From positions 1 to 15,190 of the forward strand of contig JADHZB010000701.1 of the NCBI GenBank assembly GCA_015657535.1: a stretch of 15,190 nt of DNA. The letters are read 5' to 3'. The stretch comes from Nephromyces sp. MM_2019. Lineage: Eukaryota; Apicomplexa; Aconoidasida; Nephromycida. How positions within the stretch are numbered: position 1 is the stretch's first letter; the number at the start of each line of letters is the position of its first letter. Below the pieces are notes generated by a model. That model ran no database searches and had not been told where the DNA came from. It worked only from the letters and a program-made list of their open reading frames with translations. Below, one piece after another: positions 1-6,982 of the stretch. The position numbers and the translations under genes were made by a program.

Positions 1-90
1 TGTCTGTCAAATGCTTTGTGTGTGACGGTAGTTTCGTGTGTGTGTTGTCTGTCAAATGCTTTGTGTGTGACGGTAGTTTCGTGTGTGTGT
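1..90. repeat. Perfect 2 x 45-base tandem repeat
   Basis: Positions 1-45 and 46-90 are identical. The unit starts TGTCTGTCAAATGC, contains GACGGTAGTTTC and ends in a short GT run. The first copy starts exactly at the window edge, so the array probably continues to the left and its copy number is unknown. It lies upstream of a candidate internal exon at 203-297 and is therefore probably intronic. Confidence 0.95.
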
Positions 91-202
91 TGCATCTAAA
101 ACACTTTATTTATGATGCTTCATGTGTATTTGTTTTTCCCTGAGTTTTACCGCCTTATGCTATGATTTGTCTGCTATGAGCTGTATATTAAGCCTTTTGC
201 AG

Positions 203-1010
203 CCCGTGTGTTCTTACTGTGTCTACTCTTATTAGTGTGGCATCAGTATAAATGTGTGTTCGCCTATTCTACATTGTTGACTTTGGCCACAAAGATGGTC
301 TAAGTGCGTGTGGCTTCTCCTCTTTACTTGGTGTGTGTGGCAATAAATCCATGTATACTTCCTCCTTGTTTATACACCCAGTATCTTGCTATCTTCATCG
401 TTAGTTTGAGCAGCGGAATGAGGATGTATGTAGATACTCTTTAAAGGCTGCTTGAAATCTTCTTTCGTAAGAATACTTTAGAAGATGCATGCACGCTTAA
501 AAGATTATCCTATCATAACTTCTTGGTATAGTCAGCTTATTCTGTAGACGTTCCACACACACAATTTTCCCTTAATATCCACACCTGCGAAATGATTTAA
601 AATACCCCCACATGCGAATGGACTCAAATCTCCACACACACAACCACACGAATGAATTCAACTCTCCAAACAGACTGAACCCAACTATCCTGTGGATTAA
701 ACAATGCCTATTTTTACTTCCTCGTACTTATTCCTAGTTCAAGCCATACACACTCATCGTGGCTTTTTCTATGTAGTAAGAGCTTCTGCTTACAAACTTT
801 ATAGTGTCTATACACTGGAAGCTCGATAGGTTATGCGTGAACTTCTGCTACTACCGAATCTCTGTAGCCCACCTACACCCAGTTACTTACTGAGCTGGGA
901 GTGATTTTGTTATTTTTATTGCTCCGCAGTCGAAAAGAGTCTTCCGAGATCCTCATGAAGGTATAGATGGAGAGCAGACATACCTTGAAGATGACTTTGA
1001 GGTTGAGTAA
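203..1010 (+). CDS. Candidate 3' end of a membrane protein gene (partial, three exons)
   Basis: I do not recognise this gene; it is proposed from splice-site and phase matching. Proposed exons are 203-297 (after CCTTTTGCAG, phase 1 in), 405-425 (a 21-base exon after ATCGTTAG, before GTATGT) and 930-1010 (after TTGCTCCGCAG, ending in TAA). All three join in one frame and give about 64 residues. They begin with a leucine-rich hydrophobic segment (VFLLCLLLLVW, then a second apolar stretch FAYSTLLTLA), followed by a charged tail ending LEDDFEVE. This pattern would fit one or two membrane helices with a short acidic C-terminal tail. The 5' part lies outside the window. The exons are short, so chance is a real alternative. 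The donor after 297 (GTCTAA) is poor, and the gene may differ in its exon borders. Confidence 0.32.
541..685. repeat. Degenerate CA-rich array
   Basis: CCACACACAC-type blocks recur here at irregular spacing, interspersed with short AT-rich pieces such as CGAATGAATTC. The tract lies in the proposed 504-base intron 426-929. It resembles, in opposite orientation, the GT-rich array at 4726-4845. Confidence 0.6.
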
Positions 1011-1276
1011 TATTGCAGCTGCACGTGTGTGTGCAAAACTTGAGGCTTACACATTGATTCTCTGGGATATAGGTACTGTAAAATGCGCACTAATTTGTGC
1101 ACAGCTGCTATAGCATGCGAATAGATACCTGCATTCTCGCATCAAAATTTTTTCGTTAAAAATCGTATCAAGGCTCGTGTATGCTGCTACCAAAAACTTT
1201 TAAAAAAAGGCACACACACACAAGGGTGTCCTTTGAGTATCATCACCACCCCTAAATTATAAGCACACGAGTTTAA
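1011..1276. other. Spacer, nothing identified
   Basis: This stretch lies between the proposed stop at 1010 and the next candidate. It contains short GT and CA runs (around 1024 and 1210) and an A/T-rich patch. I see no convincing open frame, RNA gene or repeat. Confidence 0.4.
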
Positions 1277-2320
1277 ATGCCAAGCTGCCTGTACACTAAC
1301 AAAAACTTCTCGCTTGCCTTTCTTTTGCTACTCTTTTGAATCTCAGAGATTACAGTTCTACATATATACTCTCTAGCAGCAAAATTCTAAAACCTTTCGA
1401 AAATCTCGATTTTATGCTTGCATCTATGCGTATTGCGAACCTTCATATTTCCACTGTATTAGTAGCACTAACTGAACTCTACTCTTGCTTATATGCTCTG
1501 TCACTCTTTCTAGTAGAATTATATATAGTGCAGGTAAAACCCTTGTATATCTAATCATCTGAATTTAAGTTAGATATGGGAACTTCAGTATAAATACTCT
1601 CTTTTTATTGTGATGGAATAAAAGCCACAGAATCCAAGCTTTTATTTATGTTTTTAGGTTGTTTTTAAGCTGCTTTTGGGGCTTGGTATAAGTAAATTGA
1701 AGGGCGAGATGTGGTGTTTTGTTTGAGGCAAACTGTTGGCAGTTTTCCAGTGCTTTTTTTTGAGTGTACGTACAGCAAAGATTTATGTGTACTGCTCTTT
1801 TCGGGGCTATCTGTACCTCGCTTAATGTTTTGGCGTGCTTTTTCCTTTTGTAGCAAGCCGCTTTTGGTTGATTGCGTGTGTGAAAGTGTTGTGTGGTTTT
1901 GTTTGATTTGCGTGTGTGGAAGTTTTATGTGGGCGTTTCTGGGGTTGAAAAGCGTCTTCTTGTGCGCTTGAGTACTCGTGATCGTCAATAAAGTTTCTGC
2001 GTGTGAGAAAGTTTCACTAATATAAATAAGCCTTTACCAGCAAATAAATGATGAATCTGCGGTTGTGGGGTGCGCTTATGAGGGCTGTGTGCATACATGT
2101 CTTATCATAGGATTAAAAGTTTATTCTTCAGCTATGTGTTTGCGAGAGTGCTAGTAAACGTGCGATGGTGGAGAGTATGCAAACCTCCTTTTCATAAGAT
2201 CATAAATATGAGCACTAAGCCGAATAACCAAGCCTGTATTGTGTGTTGTTCTTTTTTATAATTCTGCAGCGCGCAATCGGCGAGTGTGTGTCTGAATTGC
2301 AAGAAGCTCAGAATTCTTGA
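1277..2320 (+). CDS. Candidate spliced gene, unknown product
   Basis: Weak proposal. The core is an open stretch 1347-1533 (62 codons) bounded by a good acceptor (TTTTGAATCTCAG) and a good donor (CAG then GTAAAA). It encodes a sequence with a hydrophobic second half (LYSCLYALSLFLVELYIV). A first exon at 1277-1290, starting at ATG and followed by a 56-base intron, would join in phase. The stretch 2270-2320, after TTTATAATTCTGCAG, would join in phase as a final exon ending SELQEAQNS and TGA. The result would be about 83 residues. Codon periodicity in the core is not strong, and the region after 2270 is open in other frames too, so both ends are uncertain. Confidence 0.2.
1534..2269. other. Possible intron, T/G-rich
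   Basis: If the candidate gene around it is real, this 736-base piece is an intron. Its middle (about 1640-1970) is T- and G-rich with GTGTG blocks and one GTGTGGAAGTTT motif near 1915. Open frames exist here on both strands, but their composition (Phe, Cys, Val and Leu from TTT, TGT, GTT, or the reverse Lys/Thr/His-rich reading) reflects base bias. I do not call a gene. Confidence 0.35.
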
Positions 2321-3172
2321 TGCTTATAATAGTAAAGTTAATAGGGCGCCCTCGCATAATAACTGTGTTGAGGATGTGAAGCGGGTTATGATCGAGTGCA
2401 ATAGATGGAATAGAAGATGTAGGAAGGAGAGTTGGTATTGGAAGGATAGCTGGGGTTGAAAGGAGAGCTTCCATAGAATGCGGAACTGATATAGGAAGGA
2501 GAGCGTCCATGGAAGAAACTGCATTTCAGCAAGCAGCAGGAAGGGAAAACAAAAGATAAGAGTAAACGCAATAGGCTTGTTAGACTGAAATAAAGAGGCT
2601 CTGCTGCTCTCCCAAATTCCGCACTTTCTTGTAAGCAAATGGAGATTCTCGCAGAAACTACAGCATATATCCATAGATGCCCTCTCACACTTCAGCCCGC
2701 ACATGCAGCTGCGCGTGTTTGCAAGGATATATCTGAGGATACATGACACAGTTGCATACGATGCTACAAACAACCTGTGGAGCATATCGTACCTCGTCAA
2801 GCTCTCACAAAAAAAAGCACATATATTGCATACACGGAGTATCTTTTCCACGCCAGCGTAAGAGGGAAAATGCACATTAAAACCCCGACGTTGTGCATGA
2901 CATTTATGCTTCCTCTCTGATTTGTTTCTTTCTTTAATTTACCGTAATATTTTGACGTAAGAATCCGACTTTCATTGGATTTTTCTTGCTAAAACGGTCA
3001 TAAAATTGTAGCCAGCAAATGTCCTCTCATGTAGTGCGTTAATGTGGATGACTTCACCAAGTGTCTGCTGCGAGTATGAGGTACCATGACGATGATATAC
3101 TAATCTGCTATCTCCTTGTGAGTAAGAGAAATTTTGGGATGAAGCACAATTACAATAGCAAAACTAACTTAA
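2321..3172. other. Unassigned region with several weakly open frames
   Basis: No gene is called. A long minus-strand frame (2324-2875, 183 codons) is rich in Cys, Phe and Leu and resembles no family I know. On the plus strand 2590-2863 is open for about 90 codons in another frame and ends next to a good donor-like CAGC/GTAAGA at 2863. A third plus frame is open around 2404-2570 across GA-rich, internally repetitive sequence (GGAAGGAGAG copies near 2420, 2460 and 2493). These cannot all be coding, and nothing in the sequence alone decides between them. Confidence 0.3.
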
Positions 3173-3640
3173 ATGAGTCTACCTACTTATCTAGAACTAC
3201 TGCGAAGGAAAAAGGGGTGGAGCATTGAGTATGAAGACTTTAAAAGAAAACCAGCTGGCGGTTATCAGAATTTTGGAGAGATTTCCAAGACAGTGGGAAA
3301 ATGAGGTTTATACTAGATAGGACCCGCTGCAGTTTAATCATGCGCTTTCTCACGTAGTATTATGGAGCATGAAAACTAGCCAAATAGGTTGATTTTAGCA
3401 GAGGCAGTGACATGGCAGGGGCTTTTCTTGGACACGCTCACGTTTACACACATAATGTGAGATCCATACAGTGGACAGTTGACCTCTCCTCCGTACAAAC
3501 TGTAGGGCAATGCCATCCATAGAACATTTTATAGAACAAATGCGGCTATTACTTCAGGAAATAGTGGAAGAGCTTTATTATATATTCATGCTTGAGCACC
3601 CACTCTCACTCCATATACCCCCACTGTGATTTTCGCGTCA
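3173..3640 (+). other. Weak exon-like stretches, no gene called
   Basis: A small ATG-started frame of 43 codons (3173-3304) overlaps a second frame that is open to a donor-like GAG/GTTTAT at 3306. Further open pieces follow CTGCAG at 3333, surround the ATG at 3412 and follow ATTACTTCAG at about 3562. Their phases do not join into one clean chain without introns shorter than 30 bases, so I leave this unassigned. Confidence 0.2.
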
Positions 3641-3819
3641 GAGACCAATTTTATGCTATATGCTCACTATAGTAACGTGAAAATCGAATTGCAAGTCTGC
3701 GAAGGGTAGAAATTAGTCTGAGCAAACCGGCCTATAGAGAGTAGGTCTTTCCCGCTGAATTTCACGGCTGTCAACCTCCTTATATTACAAACTTCATAAT
3801 GTGTGCGTATTTCCATCCT

Positions 3820-3899
3820 TATCGCCTAGCGACGAGTCATGCCTGCCAAGGCTCATGAAATCATCCCAAGAAATCGCCCGATAGGCGAAACTAGGCATA
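3820..3899 (+). other. Potential folded RNA segment (three-way junction)
   Basis: By eye, TAT-GCCTAG (3820-3829, one bulged C at 3823) pairs with CTAGGC-ATA (3891-3899), closing an 80-base segment with two internal hairpins. One pairs TCATGCCT (3837-3844) with AGGC and ATGA (3849-3858, two-base bulge). The other pairs TCGCC (3874-3878) with GGCGA (3884-3888). It lacks tRNA arm geometry and matches no RNA family I recognise. Short complementary pieces like these can arise by chance. The strand is arbitrary, because the pairing also holds on the complement. Confidence 0.2.
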
Positions 3900-4281
3900 G
3901 TCGGTAATCAGTAGGTGCGATCACTCGATCTACAAGGTGCCATCATTTTAACTAGTATCCGAACCGGCTCTACACATCTCAGTTCCCCGCTAAATAGATA
4001 CACAGCGCATAAAAGCAAGCTTCCTAAGCTTCACCGAAGCGGCAGGTAACCCATTTCTTGGCGAAGAGTTGTTAATTTACAAGTCATCTTCCACCATTCT
4101 CAATCTCTACATATCGTTCTCCTATGCTTCATCCTCAAGCAAAGAGCAAGCACAAACTATAAATAGCTCAAGATCCGTATTGTTTGCCGCCTCGCACTGT
4201 GAAAGAACGCACAAACTCCCCTTTTTGCTGACGGCGGCATGTATACAAACGAAGAAGTTACTCCGTTGTATTTCGAGTTGA
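3839..4281 (+). CDS. Candidate small two-exon gene, unknown product
   Basis: Proposed exon 1 is 3839-3903, from ATG to a donor GTAATC. Exon 2 is 4140-4281, after a long pyrimidine-rich stretch ending ATCCTCAAG, with a TGA stop. The phase matches (2 then 1), giving 68 residues: a basic, proline-containing start (MPAKAHEIIPRNRP) and a serine/lysine-containing second half with several cysteines. No family is recognised and no signal peptide or membrane helix is obvious. Exon 1 overlaps the possible folded RNA segment at 3820-3899, and the two interpretations compete. Confidence 0.22.
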
Positions 4282-4538
4282 ATGCATCAAAACATTAAAC
4301 TGCTCCTGATCAGGGCGAAGGATCTTCCGTAGGATATATAAAGGAAGTCCATTGTGATAAAGAGGTGGGATCGCATTGGAGAACGGTCTTTTGCCCTTTT
4401 TAAATGCTTGCTGCGCTCAAGTGCATAGCTCCAGTAGTCATTTGTGAAGCTATCTACACTCGTGCAAGACTTTGCTTCGTTTTATGATCCGAGTTTCCGT
4501 GGGAATTTCTGTGAACCTGCTGAATTCATGCTTCGATT

Positions 4539-4560
4539 ATTACTTCATGCGTGAAGTAAT
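4539..4560. repeat. Perfect inverted repeat, 9-bp stem with 4-base loop
   Basis: ATTACTTCA (4539-4547) and TGAAGTAAT (4552-4560) are exact reverse complements around the loop TGCG. It lies in the spacer upstream of the V-ATPase gene. As DNA it could be a dimeric protein-binding site; as RNA, a small hairpin. No function is evident. Confidence 0.85.
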
Positions 4561-4725
4561 GGCTATTTTAGTCGAATGAAGCTGATGATTTACGCGTGTG
4601 TTAAAGGTGTATCTCCCTACCGTGTCGCTATCATGTTGTGGGCATATATATGGCTTTTGTTGTGTAAATATGTATCGATTGATGCGCATCCAAAGGGTGT
4701 TTGCTGCAAATGCGTTGATGTGCAG

Positions 4726-4845
4726 GTGTGGAAGTTTGTGATTGTGTGCATGGAAGTTTATGGGTTTGGAAGTTTGGGTTTGTGTGGAAGCGCGGGTGTG
4801 GAAGTTCGTTAGTGTGTGGGCGCGTGGGTATTGAAGTTTGTGAAT
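4726..4845. repeat. Degenerate GT-rich array with GTGTGGAAGTTT units
   Basis: The motif GGAAGTTT or a one- or two-base variant occurs at about 4730, 4752, 4768, 4786, 4800 and 4832, separated by GT-rich linkers of irregular length. The spacing (about 14-32 bases) is too uneven for a classical minisatellite. Relatives occur near 1915 and, in reverse orientation, at 541-685 and 11311-11480. Confidence 0.65.
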
Positions 4846-5409
4846 GCATGCATTTACGTATTTTTTTACCTCTGCTGGTGTATAATTTTTTACATGTACA
4901 CACGCAGCTACGTACTCTCCGATTTTTCGTGATTCTCTAATATGCTGGGTTTCTGTCTGTTTGGCAAATTAAGCTCTTTTGATTCCTAGAAAGCAGCATA
5001 TGTTATTTTCGGATTCTTATTGAGTTTGTCTCCATTTGATTATGGATTTTCCTGCTCACTTCTATAAACTTGAAAAAAGTCACTGGATCTTCGATCTGAA
5101 AGTGTATGCATGAGGGTGTGGTTACTAAATGTATTGAAGGTTCTGTCGTCTTCTATGCGCCTAAACTGATTTATACATTCGTAATTTCGACAATTTCCTT
5201 GAAATCTTTGTGCGAAGTGAGATGATATATCACGTGCTGCGCTTAAAAATATGCTTTAAAGCCTCTTTCCACGGCCTGAGGTGCATACACAGGCGTATAC
5301 ATGCGCCACTTTGTTTGTAGCGTATCACAGCTGAGCTTTAGGTTAGGCACTGAAATAAGAGGCTACAAATATATGCAACCTGTTCGTTTCGTATTCTTCA
5401 GATTGCAAT

Positions 5410-6565
5410 ATGGCCTCCACCAATAGCAATGCGATCATCCAGCGTCTCCTAAAAGCCGAAGAAGATGCTGAGCAAGTCATCAAAGTGGCCCGCGAGAGTA
5501 AGGCCCTAATTTAGTTCACTTACCCTACTATTCAGACATTTTACGAGGAGATTTGGTTGTATTTTTTTTTGGTTCTACATCCCCAGATGCCCTCTCTTTG
5601 TAGCTGTCGTGCATCTTCCTTTTCCTTTTGAACTTTTTAGCGTGCCGATGCATTTTGTTCCGATGGTCGCATAGATCCGTCTGTCCGTAGGATAAAAATA
5701 AAAGAATGTAGCACAAAAATCACGCTATGTTGATTTTCAGTACTGTAATTGTGTACAGATCGATCTCGAAAGCTTCGTGAGGCTAAAACATCTGCTGAGG
5801 ATGAGCTTCAGCAGTTTCGTGCTCAAGAACAAGATAAATTACAAAAGGCAGATGCGGAGGTTTGTTTAGAAATTTTGTGTATGGGTTGTAAGTTTTTTTC
5901 TGGTGATACGGATACTTGTTGCCTCATTATATGCTACGAATGGTTTAAAGTTTTCTAGCCACTGTGATGGAGTTCTTATAAATTAGCAGTAGGAAGAGAA
6001 GAATTTAATCCATAAACTCTTGGAACCATGGATGGTTCCAATTTAGGAATATTTTTTCCTTTATCATCTAACTTTGTTTACTGCCTCACGTAATTTTCAA
6101 CAAGTATAGTGATTGGCTTGGGACCGATCTTTCGTTGCAGTCTGATACATTCAAATGATCAATCTGCTGGAAAGCTTCCTATTGTCTTCTGCATTAGCTT
6201 TCAGTTTTAGCCTGGTTTTTCGCAGCAGATTTTGTTTCCTGTGTCTGCTTCTTCCTACTAATGGGGTGTAAATATCCATTTTTTTGCTGAAAGATTAACC
6301 GCATGGTACCTTTATCTTCTGAAAATTAAGATTGTAGGGCATAGGGAAATTCCGCTTCTTTCTCTATTTGCAGTCTCGTGGTGATGAAGACAACGCAGTT
6401 GGAGGATTAGAAAAGGAAATCGCTTCACAGATTACTCAATTGAAGAGTAATTTCAAGTCGAACCGTGAAAAAGTCGCTGAATACATAGTGAAAATGGTGA
6501 ATGATGTGGACCTCTCAATTAATGAGTCCACGAAGCAACTAGTGCTTTCACAAGCTTCCAAATGA
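5410..6565 (+). CDS. V-type proton ATPase subunit G (three exons)
   Basis: Subunit G pairs with subunit E to form the peripheral stalks that hold the V1 head of the proton-pumping V-ATPase against rotation, on acidic compartments or the plasma membrane. Exons are 5410-5497, 5759-5859 and 6374-6565. The introns (261 and 514 bases) start GTAAGG and GTTTGT, end ACAG and TGCAG, and join in frame. The product is 126 residues, near the usual 110-120. Family features visible: IIQRLLKAEEDAEQVI at the start, then the conserved NRSRKLREAK segment created exactly across the first splice junction, a long charged helix (DELQQFRAQEQDKLQKA), and a C-terminal part with ITQLKSNFKSNREKVAEYIV. There is no membrane segment, as expected for a cytosolic stalk. 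The start ATG is the first in frame and gives the normal N-terminal length. The last residues are unremarkable and the gene looks intact. The identification rests on the family pattern; the exon borders are inferred from splice rules and homology. Confidence 0.93.
5498..5758 (+). other. Intron 1 of the V-ATPase subunit G gene
   Basis: It begins GTAAGG after CGCGAGA and ends GTGTACAG. Removing it restores the conserved ARENRSRKLREAK reading. A second possible acceptor (TTTTCAG, about 5740) lies 18 bases upstream; using it would insert six residues including a cysteine, which the family does not have here. An open minus-strand frame in this intron is a shadow. Confidence 0.85.
5860..6373 (+). 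other. Intron 2 of the V-ATPase subunit G gene
   Basis: It begins GTTTGT after GCGGAG and ends CTCTATTTGCAG. Reading into it from exon 2 gives a cysteine-rich tail unlike the family, so it is spliced. It contains a perfect 9-bp hairpin at 6020-6041. Confidence 0.85.
6020..6041. repeat. Perfect inverted repeat, 9-bp stem with 4-base loop, in intron 2
   Basis: TTGGAACCA (6020-6028) and TGGTTCCAA (6033-6041) are exact reverse complements around TGGA. The geometry (9-4-9, 22 bases) is the same as the hairpin at 4539-4560, but the sequence is unrelated. Confidence 0.85.
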
Positions 6566-6586
6566 TTTTCGAGTTTTAGCGAAAAT
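6565..6586 (+). other. Stem-loop abutting the V-ATPase stop codon
   Basis: ATTTTCG (6565-6571) pairs with CGAAAAT (6580-6586) around an eight-base loop. The stem starts on the last base of the TGA stop, so it would lie at the very start of the 3' untranslated region. Its significance is unknown. Confidence 0.5.
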
Positions 6587-6588
6587 TC

Positions 6589-6982
6589 AGTAATTAAAGC
6601 TGTGGTAATCGTATCATTGCTTAGTCTATTACATAGTTTTCTAGTGGCTGGTTTTTTGGTGAAGCTTCCCTTATTCTTAGACTATTTTATCTTTGCCATC
6701 TTTATCATCAAACGATTTGGGGTGGAGCTGCTTTTATGTATGAGAGTTCCCGGGCTTATAATGAGATATGCCCATCTAATGAAAGAACAACAGTTTTGTC
6801 GATATGATGCTTTCCTTGCTCTCTGTCGGTAAAAAATTATCACCAGAAATTAGAAACTACCCATATGTTGTGATGTTGCCTTAGCAGCCCCTTAATAAAT
6901 CAGACTGTATCTGATATATATGGAGGGTTGGTGATACTTCTGCGTTAATGTTCGATTTTTTCCACTGCTAGGAGGGAATTGC
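6589..6982. other. Spacer between the V-ATPase gene and the next candidate
   Basis: It presumably holds the 3' untranslated region of the V-ATPase gene and upstream sequence of the next gene. A T-rich frame at 6602-6832 reads as a hydrophobic peptide. Its last third (after ATG at about 6739) runs to a donor-like CG/GTAAAA, but its phase does not fit the exon at 6983, so I do not call it. Confidence 0.35.

Larger units (their letters stand above)
4282..5409. other. Intergenic region upstream of the V-ATPase gene
   Basis: There is no gene I can support. It holds a perfect 9-bp hairpin (4539-4560) and a degenerate GT-rich array (4726-4845), within which open frames on both strands are composition artefacts. 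The promoter and 5' leader of the downstream gene must lie toward the right end. A CTTCAG just before its start codon (about 5396-5401) could be an acceptor for a leader intron. I see no clear TATA-like element. Confidence 0.4.

Noticed and set aside
1665..1988. A 107-codon minus frame and an 86-codon plus frame over the same bases
   Set aside because: Both reflect T/G-rich sequence, and neither resembles a protein family.
3820..3899. tRNA gene
   Set aside because: There is no seven-base acceptor stem, no T-loop motif and wrong loop sizes. No tRNA-like T-arm was seen elsewhere in the window either.
4576..4940. Val/Cys/Gly-rich + frames and a His/Pro/Thr-rich minus frame
   Set aside because: The composition comes from the GT-rich array, with no splice context or family resemblance.
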